Positions 1 to 8,235 of a stretch of DNA of 64,000 nucleotides are shown here, piece after piece. The stretch covers positions 23,644 through 87,643 of the forward strand of contig JAKFUS010000014.1 of the NCBI GenBank assembly GCA_021732605.1, read 5' to 3'. The notes under the pieces are model-generated. The model ran no database searches. It was not told where the DNA came from and was given only the letters and a program-made list of their open reading frames with translations. This stretch comes from Betaproteobacteria bacterium (GTDB lineage: Bacteria > Pseudomonadota > Gammaproteobacteria > Burkholderiales > SG8-41). How positions within the stretch are numbered: the stretch's first letter is position 1; every line of letters starts with the position of its first letter. A program made the position numbers and the translations under genes.

Positions 1-1141
1 GTGCTGCTGCCGTTCAGGTTAAACGTCCCCAGCAGGTTAAAGGCACCACCATTGGCCTGCTGGTTCACCGGCACCTGGGTCACGCCTTGGGCATGGGTGA
101 TGGTGTAGGTGGCATTCGTCGCCCGATTGCCGTTCGCCGTCCACTTCGCATACACCTCGTACTGCCCAGCCGCCGCGTTCGGCGTCCAGGTGGCGGTGTT
201 GAACTCCGGCGCCGTGGCATCAAGCAGCCGGATGGCATCGGCAATCACATAGCCATTGGCCTGATCCGTGAGGCTCACCTTATGCCCACTGCCGGGCGCC
301 ATGCTGAAGGTGCCAAGTAAGACCCAAGAGCCGTTGTTCTGCTCCTGATCAATGGTGACGAGCGTGTCGCCCCCGGCGTGAGTCACCGTGTACTTGGCGT
401 TGGTTGCCCGGTTCGGGTGCGCCGTCCAGCGCGCATAGACCTTGTAACTGCCCGAGCTGGGGATGGTCGGGGTCCAGGTCGCCGTGCTCGGCGCCGCCCC
501 GTCCGGCGTGAACTTGATGGCATCGGCAATCACAAAGCCGTCACCCTGATCGACCAGCACCACGGTGTTGCCGCTGCCGGCATTGAGCGTAAAGGTGCCC
601 AGCAACTGCCACGTCCCGCCATTGGCTTCCTGGTTCACCGTCACCGTGGTCGCACCACCGGCGTGGTTCACCGTATACACAGCATGGGTGCTGCGGTTGG
701 GGTGCTGGGTCCAGCGGGCATACACCTTGTAACTGCCGGTGTTGGGGATGGCAGGGGTCCAGGTGAACGAGTTGGCACCGGCCCCTGCGGCCTGCGCCTG
801 ATAGTTGGTGCCGAAGTAGCCGCCGACCGAAGTGGAAGTGCCCCACGTGCCGGTGAAGGTGCCCGAGAGGTTATCGACGACGATGGCGGAGGGTTCCTCG
901 CCATTGGCGCTGTGCACCTGATAGTTGCTGCCCAGAAACCCGCCCACCGAAGTGGAGGTGGGCCAGGTGCCGGTGACGGTGAAGCCGGCGTCCGTGTTGT
1001 CGACGACTATAGCCCCGGGCGGGCTGCCATTGGCTTCGTGGTTCTGGTAGTTGCTGCCTTGGTAACCCGTAACGGATGTCGATGCCGGCCAGGTGCCGAT
1101 CACCGAGAAGCCGGCATCGGTGTTGTCAATGACGACGGGGG
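1..1141. repeat. Long direct repeat, copy 1 (matches 2445-3585)
   Basis: Bases 1-1141 match 2445-3585 at a constant offset of 2444. I found no difference where I compared them, and several shadow reading frames translate identically in both copies. The match breaks at 1142, just inside the signal-peptide codons, where the two copies become only similar. The left limit is the window edge, so the repeat may be longer. Near-perfect identity over more than 1.1 kb points to recent duplication or ongoing gene conversion. Confidence 0.95.
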
Positions 1142-1217
1142 AGGCGGCCTGAGCCAATGTCGCGCCTAGCTGCAGGGCTGCAATGAGAACGATGGAAAAG
1201 TGATAGGAGATTCGCAC
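1..1217 (-). CDS. Second golvesin-repeat/Rhs tip gene, 3' end outside the window
   Basis: This is a partial gene of at least 405 codons that runs off the left edge. Reading back from the edge on the minus strand, the frame opens at a GTG (1215-1217) and gives a Sec-type signal peptide, MRISYHFSIVLIAALQLGAT then LAQA, followed by VVIDNTDAGF. No ATG lies in frame between this GTG and the stop of the upstream membrane-protein gene (1272), and no clear Shine-Dalgarno precedes it, so the start is only probable. From VVIDN onward the DNA matches the neighbouring tip gene (1637-3682) with no difference found. It has three 40-residue IVVDNTDAGF-type repeats and then the approximately 90-residue golvesin-like repeats. 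The signal peptides differ. The rest of the gene, presumably an Rhs core end with another toxin, is not visible. Function is inferred from the sister gene. Confidence 0.8.
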   Translation of the reverse strand, partial: MRISYHFSIVLIAALQLGATLAQAASPVVIDNTDAGFSVIGTWPASTSVTGYQGSNYQNHEANGSPPGAIVVDNTDAGFTVTGTWPTSTSVGGFLGSNYQVHSANGEEPSAIVVDNLSGTFTGTWGTSTSVGGYFGTNYQAQAAGAGANSFTWTPAIPNTGSYKVYARWTQHPNRSTHAVYTVNHAGGATTVTVNQEANGGTWQLLGTFTLNAGSGNTVVLVDQGDGFVIADAIKFTPDGAAPSTATWTPTIPSSGSYKVYARWTAHPNRATNAKYTVTHAGGDTLVTIDQEQNNGSWVLLGTFSMAPGSGHKVSLTDQANGYVIADAIRLLDATAPEFNTATWTPNAAAGQYEVYAKWTANGNRATNATYTITHAQGVTQVPVNQQANGGAFNLLGTFNLNGSS

Positions 1218-1233
1218 TAAGAAGAAGATATAT

Positions 1234-1269
1234 AAGTAATTGTTTTTATTGATATATTTACAATACTTA
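1234..1269 (+). repeat. AT-rich dispersed repeat, copy 1
   Basis: This short AT-rich stretch contains AAGTAATTG, then TTTTTATTGATAT, then TTTACAA. It belongs to a family seen also at 18394-18422, 37201-37231, and (opposite strand) 20881-20908 and 43735-43762. It lies directly downstream of the small membrane-protein gene and just before the GTG of the next Rhs tip gene. The function is unknown. Confidence 0.5.
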
Positions 1270-1271
1270 TC

Positions 1272-1625
1272 TCAAGGAGAAATCTTCTCCGGTACTTTTG
1301 GTTTGCTATTGTTCTTTCTTTCGCGGAGTCGTTCCCTAATAAAGGGAATTAGCACGAACCATTGAAGGTATCCGACGATAACGAAAATTGCCCAAAGAAG
1401 GGTAATCGAAAGATAGTCGCTCTCGAGCGTAAGACCGAAGGCGGAATGGAGTCCAATTACCAAATAGCTCAACAGTGCTGCGACCAGAAATCCGAGAGGA
1501 AATGAAAGCACGAGCATCGCGTAAAACAGGAACTGCGCAATGTCCGGATTACTAGATTTCTCGAAATTGAACAACGTTACGCCTAGTACGAGGCATGCTA
1601 AGAACAACCAGATAGCCTTGAGCAT
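1272..1625 (-). CDS. Small polytopic membrane protein, candidate immunity protein of the Rhs toxin
   Basis: This is a 117-aa protein with three hydrophobic segments, at about residues 3-20, 30-57 and 70-97, and a basic, Pro/Lys-rich tail. The start chosen is the ATG at 1625, because GAGGAG lies 7 nt before it. Two earlier in-frame ATGs (1640 and 1655) would add 5 or 10 residues, and the one at 1640 overlaps the toxin stop codon as ATGA. The gene is therefore translationally coupled to the Rhs tip gene immediately upstream. In polymorphic-toxin loci the gene directly after the toxin end is usually the cognate immunity gene. That position, together with the membrane topology, suggests a membrane-anchored immunity protein. 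I do not recognise the family from sequence, so the role is inferred from context only. Confidence 0.7.
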   Translation of the reverse strand: MLKAIWLFLACLVLGVTLFNFEKSSNPDIAQFLFYAMLVLSFPLGFLVAALLSYLVIGLHSAFGLTLESDYLSITLLWAIFVIVGYLQWFVLIPFIRERLRERKNNSKPKVPEKISP

Positions 1626-1636
1626 AGTAATTCTCC

Positions 1637-3682
1637 TCATCGCGCCCTTTGACATTCTTTACGGCAATTCCGGAGAACGTCGTTCGACCACTTCTGACAG
1701 TTAGCACCCCCTGCGTTAATCAACGAGTACGCTGGACGATTGGGGTCAGCGATCGCTTTCAGGATGCATTGTTCAAGGCATTTGTCGTCGTTCGCCTTTC
1801 TTTCGCAAAGGTCCATGCGGTTATAAGGCAGAAAATCATTGCTGGGTTTTCCCGGTCCAAACGGAAGGCCAGTTTTCGTGTCCTGCCCACCGCATCTGGT
1901 AATGCCATCTGCTGTCACCACACAAAGGTACTGGTGGAAAAGTGGATTGATGGAGATATCTAGGCCAGTCTTCGCCGTGCTGTCTGGGCCCAAGAAGGAG
2001 AAAGCGTGTAGCGATTTCGTGCACATAAACGTGTCGAGACCGAGCGGGTCAGTTTTTTGCAAGGGGGCAGCTTCGCTGTAGTTGTAGGTATTAATTCCCC
2101 CTGCCAACCCAATCGGATCAGACTGCACATACCTGCCAGTGAGCGGATCATAGTCACGGAAGTAGTTGTAGTTGTTGTTAGTCTCCGAATCGAAGTATTG
2201 CCCCGGGAGCCGGAGGTTGCAGGTAAATTGCCCAGCCCCTGCCGGATTCTCATTCGGCGCATTGTTGCCATACGGGTCATCATTGTTCCACTGCCACACG
2301 GCCTGCCCGGTGTCGCTGGCAATGAGCCTTGGCGTGTTCAGGTGATCGGTGTGCACGAAGTACATCTTCGGCACGGTGGTCAGCGCAATCAGCTGAATCG
2401 CATCCGCCACCACATAGCCGTTGGCATTGTCCGTGAGCGTGACCGTGCTGCTGCCGTTCAGGTTAAACGTCCCCAGCAGGTTAAAGGCACCACCATTGGC
2501 CTGCTGGTTCACCGGCACCTGGGTCACGCCTTGGGCATGGGTGATGGTGTAGGTGGCATTCGTCGCCCGATTGCCGTTCGCCGTCCACTTCGCATACACC
2601 TCGTACTGCCCAGCCGCCGCGTTCGGCGTCCAGGTGGCGGTGTTGAACTCCGGCGCCGTGGCATCAAGCAGCCGGATGGCATCGGCAATCACATAGCCAT
2701 TGGCCTGATCCGTGAGGCTCACCTTATGCCCACTGCCGGGCGCCATGCTGAAGGTGCCAAGTAAGACCCAAGAGCCGTTGTTCTGCTCCTGATCAATGGT
2801 GACGAGCGTGTCGCCCCCGGCGTGAGTCACCGTGTACTTGGCGTTGGTTGCCCGGTTCGGGTGCGCCGTCCAGCGCGCATAGACCTTGTAACTGCCCGAG
2901 CTGGGGATGGTCGGGGTCCAGGTCGCCGTGCTCGGCGCCGCCCCGTCCGGCGTGAACTTGATGGCATCGGCAATCACAAAGCCGTCACCCTGATCGACCA
3001 GCACCACGGTGTTGCCGCTGCCGGCATTGAGCGTAAAGGTGCCCAGCAACTGCCACGTCCCGCCATTGGCTTCCTGGTTCACCGTCACCGTGGTCGCACC
3101 ACCGGCGTGGTTCACCGTATACACAGCATGGGTGCTGCGGTTGGGGTGCTGGGTCCAGCGGGCATACACCTTGTAACTGCCGGTGTTGGGGATGGCAGGG
3201 GTCCAGGTGAACGAGTTGGCACCGGCCCCTGCGGCCTGCGCCTGATAGTTGGTGCCGAAGTAGCCGCCGACCGAAGTGGAAGTGCCCCACGTGCCGGTGA
3301 AGGTGCCCGAGAGGTTATCGACGACGATGGCGGAGGGTTCCTCGCCATTGGCGCTGTGCACCTGATAGTTGCTGCCCAGAAACCCGCCCACCGAAGTGGA
3401 GGTGGGCCAGGTGCCGGTGACGGTGAAGCCGGCGTCCGTGTTGTCGACGACTATAGCCCCGGGCGGGCTGCCATTGGCTTCGTGGTTCTGGTAGTTGCTG
3501 CCTTGGTAACCCGTAACGGATGTCGATGCCGGCCAGGTGCCGATCACCGAGAAGCCGGCATCGGTGTTGTCAATGACGACGGGGGTGGCGGCTTGGGCCA
3601 GTAAGGCGGTGCCCAGCAGGGCGGCCGCCAGCAGGTGACGGGTGGTGGTCATGATCATGGGTTTGTGGTTGTTCATGTCCAT
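1637..3682 (-). CDS. Detached Rhs C-terminal tip: signal peptide, golvesin-like repeats, Rhs core end, variable toxin domain
   Basis: This 681-aa protein has a signal peptide at residues 1-31 (cleavage after LLAQA). Three IVVDNTDAGF/GTWPTSTSV repeats of about 40 aa follow (33-150). Next come three TWTP..GSYKVYARWT..HPNR..YTV.HAGG..LLGTF..VIADAI repeats of about 90 aa (158-430), which resemble golvesin/xanthan-lyase CBD-like domains. The Rhs core end starts at about 438 (YFVHTDHLNTPRLIA) and closes with the classic P-x4-DPxGL boundary, PLQKTDPLGL (about 540-549). The last 132 residues are a Cys-rich variable domain with NPLFHQYLCV, CGGQD, GPGKPSND and NCQKWSNDVLRNC. I associate this pattern with a C-terminal family of proteobacterial RHS proteins, function unproven. 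AGGGGG sits 6 nt before the second ATG (3676), so translation may begin there. The upstream YD-repeat gene stops 6 nt before this ORF. Confidence 0.88.
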   Translation of the reverse strand: MDMNNHKPMIMTTTRHLLAAALLGTALLAQAATPVVIDNTDAGFSVIGTWPASTSVTGYQGSNYQNHEANGSPPGAIVVDNTDAGFTVTGTWPTSTSVGGFLGSNYQVHSANGEEPSAIVVDNLSGTFTGTWGTSTSVGGYFGTNYQAQAAGAGANSFTWTPAIPNTGSYKVYARWTQHPNRSTHAVYTVNHAGGATTVTVNQEANGGTWQLLGTFTLNAGSGNTVVLVDQGDGFVIADAIKFTPDGAAPSTATWTPTIPSSGSYKVYARWTAHPNRATNAKYTVTHAGGDTLVTIDQEQNNGSWVLLGTFSMAPGSGHKVSLTDQANGYVIADAIRLLDATAPEFNTATWTPNAAAGQYEVYAKWTANGNRATNATYTITHAQGVTQVPVNQQANGGAFNLLGTFNLNGSSTVTLTDNANGYVVADAIQLIALTTVPKMYFVHTDHLNTPRLIASDTGQAVWQWNNDDPYGNNAPNENPAGAGQFTCNLRLPGQYFDSETNNNYNYFRDYDPLTGRYVQSDPIGLAGGINTYNYSEAAPLQKTDPLGLDTFMCTKSLHAFSFLGPDSTAKTGLDISINPLFHQYLCVVTADGITRCGGQDTKTGLPFGPGKPSNDFLPYNRMDLCERKANDDKCLEQCILKAIADPNRPAYSLINAGGANCQKWSNDVLRNCRKECQRAR
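2445..3585. repeat. Long direct repeat, copy 2 (matches 1-1141)
   Basis: This is the second copy of the 1.14-kb direct repeat. It lies inside the tip gene and covers all golvesin-like repeats from just after the signal peptide to within the third large repeat. Recombination between the two copies would delete or exchange the toxin end and the small membrane-protein gene between them. Confidence 0.95.
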
Positions 3683-3687
3683 CCCCC

Positions 3688-6600
3688 TTATTGGATGACC
3701 GCAACGGGGGTGTCCCCGAGATAGATGTATTCCCGCTGTGGGGTGCCACTACTACTGGTCTCCGAGATCAAGCGCCCCTGAGCGTCGTAGTGGTAGATCG
3801 TGTCACCCGCGGTATTGGTCTTCCTGATCCGCTGGCCGACGCTGTTCACCTGATAGGTGCTGGTGCCGCCGACGCCGGTGGTCTGCACCATGCGCCCACG
3901 GGTGTCGTAGGCGTAGGTGCGCGCGGTGTCCGCGGTCGCACTGCCGTTGGCATCGTGGGTGTAGCTGCGGTTGGTGGTGCCAGCAATGGTGGACAGCTTG
4001 TTGCTGCTACCACTGTAGGTATAGGTGTCGGTGTTGGCACCCACGGTCTTGGTCAACCGGTTGCCCGTGGCATCGAAGGTATAACCCTGGTTGGTGCTGG
4101 GTCCGGTGAAGCTCGTTAACCGGTCTAGCGTGTCGTAGCCATAGGTGTTGGTGTTGGTCGGGGTGCCGGTATCGGTCAGGGACGTAATGCGGCTCGCCGT
4201 GTCGTAGCCCACCGCAATCGACTGGGTGGCCAGGGTGTAGCTGGCGATCCGCCCATCCTGATCGAAGCCGCGGCTGTAGGTCTGGCCATTGCCGAAGGTG
4301 AAGCCAGCACTCGGGCCGAAGGGCCGGTAGGCGACACTGGAGACCACGGTTTGGGTCGCGCTGTCTTTGGTGGTGGCGACACTCTGGATGCGGCCGAGGG
4401 CATCGAGCGTGTAGTTCACGACCCGCCCACTGGGGTAGGTGACGCTGTTCATGCGACCGGCGCTGTCGTAGCCATAGGCTGTGACGTAGGGCACACCGTT
4501 AATGGTGCGCGTCTCATTGAGCAGCCGACCCTGGGGGTCATAGGCATAGGCGGTGACGCTGTTGGGTTCACTGATCTGCGTCAGCCGACCCTTGCCGTTG
4601 GTGCCCTGATCGTAGGTGTAGCTGTGGACCACACCCCCTTGGTAGGTGATGGAAGCCACCCGGTTTAGCACATCGTATGTATAGGTTGTGACCTGGCTCT
4701 TGGCATCCGTGCTGGTCAGCAGGTTGCCGGCGGCATCGTAGGTGTTGGCCGTGGTGCCGGTATCGGGCGAGACCTGCTGATTGAGGTTGTTAAGCCCGTC
4801 GTAGCTGTAACTGGTGACGAGGCTCCGGGGGTCAGTGACCGAGGTCAGCTGATCCACACCGTTGTAGCTATAGCCCACCACGCCGGAGAGCGGATTGGTC
4901 ATCTGGGTCAGGCGATTGAGTGCATCGTAGGCATTGACGGTGACATCGGTGGTGCCGGCGAGCGGCCCGTCGATTTGCGTCACGTTGCCCTGGTTGTCGT
5001 AGGTGTAGGCGGTGGTCTGGCTGCTGGCACCGATCTCCTGTGTCAGGCGGTTCAGGCTGTTGTAGACCCGGCTGCGGGTCAGGGCCAAGGCATTGCTTGG
5101 ATCAAACACCTGTTCCTGGGTACGGTTACCCATCAGATCGAGGGTGTAGACGATCTTGTTGCCGAGGTTATCGGTGATCTGGGTCAGCCGGTGGGCGGCA
5201 TCGTAGGTGTAGCTCAGGAAGCTCGTGTCGGGCAGGATGACCTTGGTCAGTTGGCCGACGTTGTCATAGGTGTAGGAGGTCACTTCGCTGCCGACAGTGC
5301 GGGAGGTAAGGCGCTGTCGGGCATCGTAGACCAGGGTCGTCGTCAGTCCGTTGGGATCCACGATCGTCAACGGCTGGCCGTGGGCGTTGTAGTTGGTAAT
5401 GCTGGTGGCGTGGCTGGCGGCGTTGGTGATGGTGGCGATCTGGCCGCGGCAACCGACTGCGCTGGCGCCAGCGCAGGTGGCGTTGTTGGCGTGATAAGTG
5501 TAGGTCGTGACATCTGCCACATCGGTGCGTGGGCCGTTTATGGTCAGCACCGAACCATTAGCGTTGTAGGTGTAAACCCAGACGCGCGAAATACCTGTTG
5601 TTATCGCACTTAAACCGGCTGATCCATCTATGTCAGTGGTGGCTTGTACGGTTTTGCTGCAGAGCACGCCGGGGACCAGGGTAATACCGTCGGTTTTGAG
5701 GCCGCACGAAGCGCCGCCATCGCCGTTGTAGACAAGGGTGGTTTTGCGCAGGGGTTCGGTGATGACGACAGGCAGACGAAAGACGCTGTGCCACTGGGTG
5801 TTTATGGTTCGAGTCGTTGGTGTTGGGGCGCCGGCGGCTGTCAAACCTTCAATTCGAGAAGTTTCCAAGTTACGAGCTAAATCATATGAGTAACTTGTTC
5901 GATTGCCATTCCAGTCGACTCTAAAGTCGGCCAGAGCATTTGAGCCGTAACCAGTTGTAGCAGCTCCGCCACAGTTTTCGCATGGAGGGTTAACGCTTAC
6001 GTTTCTTGGAACATGGAGCAAAGTCTGAAATGTGTACGCCCTTGCTGTTCCCAAGGCATCCGTGACTGTAGTTGTTTTCGTGCTAGTCGAATTTAATGCG
6101 TAGCTAAGCGTTACGCGATTAGCACCACCAGCGTTTTCGGTTGCTATTGCAAGACCGGCATTATTGTAAGTAAAGGTGCTGGAGCGATTTCCTTTTTCAT
6201 CAATGATGCCGGTTAATGCACGTGGAAAACTTACGCCGTTGGTGAATGCTGGCTCGTTATAAAGGTATTGGCGTGTTGTGCCGTCAGCATGAATAACTGA
6301 CGTCAGATTATTATTTGAGTTATAGGTGTATTGAACACTGGTATCTCCAGGATTATTGACGCGTGTAACTCTGGATTTTTGGTCATATCCGAAAGTGATT
6401 TGGTGACCTTGTGAACTTGTTACGCTTACCAACAATCCGGAGGGGAGCGGGGTGCTTGTGCCCTCAATCACTCCCCCGGTAGGTAGTGATGAGCTGCCAT
6501 CACTATAGGTAAGCGTTTGGGTTAAACCATTGCGACTGGAAATCTCAATAAGGCTTCCCGTTGCATTATATTTTTCTCGTTCTTCGCTATCGGCTTCTAA

Positions 6601-7584
6601 ATATTCCCATCCAATATGATTGCCGCCGCCATCGGTTAACCGCAAAAGTTTATCGGCAATATCCGAGTCAGGTTTCCATTGTCCGGCAATTAGCTCAAAG
6701 AAAAGCACTTGACCACTATTTCGTATTACGAATGCGCTGTTGCTTCCCAGCCATTGAATGCGTCTATCAAATGAATGTCTCCAGCTGCGCCCCAGGCTGC
6801 CTGGTGGAGAAGAAGTCCCTATGCTGGAATAAAACCTTTTGAAAGGACTCAGGCCAACGTCCTTTGCTGTTCCGAGGTAGTCGATATCATCCTCGATTTT
6901 ACAAGCCATCCCGGTGCTGGGGTTTATGGGGTTGCCAACAGCCCGCCCGCCCGCCATGCATCTTCCAACACTTTTATCGACACATGCTGAAGCAATTGCG
7001 TTCGTGATTTTTTCGCAAGTCCTACGGAGTCGGTCAGCTGTGTACGGGCCGACTTGAAATCCGCAAGGGCAGACAGTTTGGACTGTCACGGTTAAATTCG
7101 CAGATGATCCACTGGGAATTCCGTTGGAATACCCTTGGACTGGGCATCGCCAGGGAGCAAATTCAAGTGTGGCAGTTCCCGTGCTGAAAGTGAGATTAGG
7201 ATTATTACCAATCAGTTGCGCGGATCTGCCCCCCACTATTTGATCACCAAGCCAAAAGCGGGCATCTTCAATTTCCGATGGGACTGGCCCCGTGCTGAGA
7301 GGGACGGTGAAGCAGGCCCCCGCAACCGCAGTGGTGGCTCCAGGATTGTTTTGTTGGTTATAAACATTTGCGCGCTGCACCCAGTCTGCAACTGCCGCGT
7401 CTGGCGTCATCCCGCTTCCCAGATACAAGCTCTGGCCGGAGTTTATATAGAAAATATATTGCGGCGCAGCTTGGCCGGCAGGAATGTTGGGGGGGGTTTG
7501 TGCGATAGACCAAGCGCAATGCAGAAATGTCATGCATGCAAAAATATAGGCCCGCCGCAGAAATTTTGAATTGAAGTTTTTCAT
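3688..7584 (-). CDS. Secreted YD-repeat (Rhs/WapA-type) protein, core without its C-terminal tip
   Basis: This 1298-aa protein starts with a Sec signal peptide (about 1-29, ending AWSIAQ). An N-terminal Cys-rich region (about 30-215) is followed by a DUF6531-like segment (GNPINPSTGM, then SPFKRFYSS, about 217-255). The rest is many Tyr-Asp (YD) repeats such as YDANGS, YDAAHRLTQI and YDSAGRMNSVTYP, which in Rhs/Tc proteins build a beta-cage around a toxin. The chain ends YIYLGDTPVAVIQ. In ordinary Rhs proteins this is followed within a few residues by the YFVHTDHLNTPR core end; here a TAA ends the gene and that core end is on the next gene. The 5' third is more AT-rich than the 3' two-thirds. 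A promoter and a palindromic operator candidate lie 320-375 bp upstream. No VgrG or PAAR gene is near, so Sec export rather than type VI delivery is likely. Confidence 0.93.
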   Translation of the reverse strand: MKNFNSKFLRRAYIFACMTFLHCAWSIAQTPPNIPAGQAAPQYIFYINSGQSLYLGSGMTPDAAVADWVQRANVYNQQNNPGATTAVAGACFTVPLSTGPVPSEIEDARFWLGDQIVGGRSAQLIGNNPNLTFSTGTATLEFAPWRCPVQGYSNGIPSGSSANLTVTVQTVCPCGFQVGPYTADRLRRTCEKITNAIASACVDKSVGRCMAGGRAVGNPINPSTGMACKIEDDIDYLGTAKDVGLSPFKRFYSSIGTSSPPGSLGRSWRHSFDRRIQWLGSNSAFVIRNSGQVLFFELIAGQWKPDSDIADKLLRLTDGGGNHIGWEYLEADSEEREKYNATGSLIEISSRNGLTQTLTYSDGSSSLPTGGVIEGTSTPLPSGLLVSVTSSQGHQITFGYDQKSRVTRVNNPGDTSVQYTYNSNNNLTSVIHADGTTRQYLYNEPAFTNGVSFPRALTGIIDEKGNRSSTFTYNNAGLAIATENAGGANRVTLSYALNSTSTKTTTVTDALGTARAYTFQTLLHVPRNVSVNPPCENCGGAATTGYGSNALADFRVDWNGNRTSYSYDLARNLETSRIEGLTAAGAPTPTTRTINTQWHSVFRLPVVITEPLRKTTLVYNGDGGASCGLKTDGITLVPGVLCSKTVQATTDIDGSAGLSAITTGISRVWVYTYNANGSVLTINGPRTDVADVTTYTYHANNATCAGASAVGCRGQIATITNAASHATSITNYNAHGQPLTIVDPNGLTTTLVYDARQRLTSRTVGSEVTSYTYDNVGQLTKVILPDTSFLSYTYDAAHRLTQITDNLGNKIVYTLDLMGNRTQEQVFDPSNALALTRSRVYNSLNRLTQEIGASSQTTAYTYDNQGNVTQIDGPLAGTTDVTVNAYDALNRLTQMTNPLSGVVGYSYNGVDQLTSVTDPRSLVTSYSYDGLNNLNQQVSPDTGTTANTYDAAGNLLTSTDAKSQVTTYTYDVLNRVASITYQGGVVHSYTYDQGTNGKGRLTQISEPNSVTAYAYDPQGRLLNETRTINGVPYVTAYGYDSAGRMNSVTYPSGRVVNYTLDALGRIQSVATTKDSATQTVVSSVAYRPFGPSAGFTFGNGQTYSRGFDQDGRIASYTLATQSIAVGYDTASRITSLTDTGTPTNTNTYGYDTLDRLTSFTGPSTNQGYTFDATGNRLTKTVGANTDTYTYSGSSNKLSTIAGTTNRSYTHDANGSATADTARTYAYDTRGRMVQTTGVGGTSTYQVNSVGQRIRKTNTAGDTIYHYDAQGRLISETSSSGTPQREYIYLGDTPVAVIQ

Positions 7585-7903
7585 CTAATGCACCTGTCGA
7601 TAGTAAATTTTTTAGTTTTGTAAAAAACGTAATCGCACAAATTTTACTGGGCAGTTATTAAGGGGTAAATTGAGCGGTCTTATGACCGTTGTTGATAGCA
7701 AAAAGAGGGCGGCCGCAAAGAATTGCCAGGCGCGCTGCTATCGACAAGCTGTAAGATTTTTAATTTGTGATTCATTGAAACGCCCCCTTTATTGCATCGA
7801 TTATCAGTCGCTGCTCGTTTCTATGATTCGACAGGCTTCGTAGTGATCTTGCGTGTTCTGTATTTATTTTTTAGATCAGAACATGAGGCGCTGTTGTGTT
7901 GAA

Positions 7904-7931
7904 GTATTACCAGCAAAAATTAAAGATGCAA
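7904..7931 (-). promoter_or_regulatory. Candidate promoter of the Rhs locus
   Basis: On the minus strand TTGCAT (7931-7926) and TAATAC (7909-7904) are separated by 16 nt, a good sigma-70 match (5/6 at the -10 allowing for the shifted TAATAC). It points toward the YD-repeat gene and would give a leader of about 310 nt. The 25-bp palindrome lies just upstream, centred about 52 nt before the predicted start. Confidence 0.45.
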
Positions 7932-7936
7932 GAAAT

Positions 7937-7961
7937 AAAATCTACCATTTTGTTAAGTTTG
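7937..7961 (-). promoter_or_regulatory. Palindromic operator candidate, site 1
   Basis: This 25-bp imperfect palindrome has, on the plus strand, half-sites AAAATCTACCA and TGTTAAGTTTG around a 3-nt spacer. It is 23/25 identical to the site at 40861-40885 and similar to 58949-58973. In all three cases the TGTTAAGTTTG arm is distal to a minus-strand gene. The regulator is unknown. Because it lies between divergent units it could also act on the gspG promoter. Confidence 0.6.
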
Positions 7962-8235
7962 ACTTAATTATTTGAAATGACAGGGGAATATCTGCGTAAA
8001 AATTAAGCAGATGATGTTTGCATAACGATTGGTTGAATTGGTTGCCCATTTTGTGGTCAACATTTGCGAAAGCGAATATGATTTTTATTGCATGAGTACG
8101 GAATGGGCTTTCGCTTGCGGTGATCTGGCATCACAAAATCTACGGCCATTACTGGACCGAATGACTTAAGATGTTTGCTGCAAATTGCAACTACTTATCC
8201 AAAATCAAAAATAATGAGTCGCAGGAGTAGGGGAC

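Larger units (their letters stand above)
7585..8235. other. Divergent regulatory region between the Rhs gene and the pseudopilin cluster
   Basis: This 651-bp AT-rich stretch has no convincing gene. It contains the candidate minus-strand promoter (7904-7931) and the 25-bp palindrome (7937-7961). A small hairpin, CGGTC-TTA-TGACCG, lies near 7676-7690 in what would be the Rhs 5' leader of about 310 nt. On the plus side AGGAGTAGGGGAC directly precedes the gspG start at 8236. Confidence 0.6.

Noticed and set aside
2057-3604. Plus-strand open frames opposite the golvesin-like repeats (also 87-1169)
   Set aside because: They mirror the repeated minus-strand coding sequence. The minus-strand frames have signal peptides and family motifs, and these do not.
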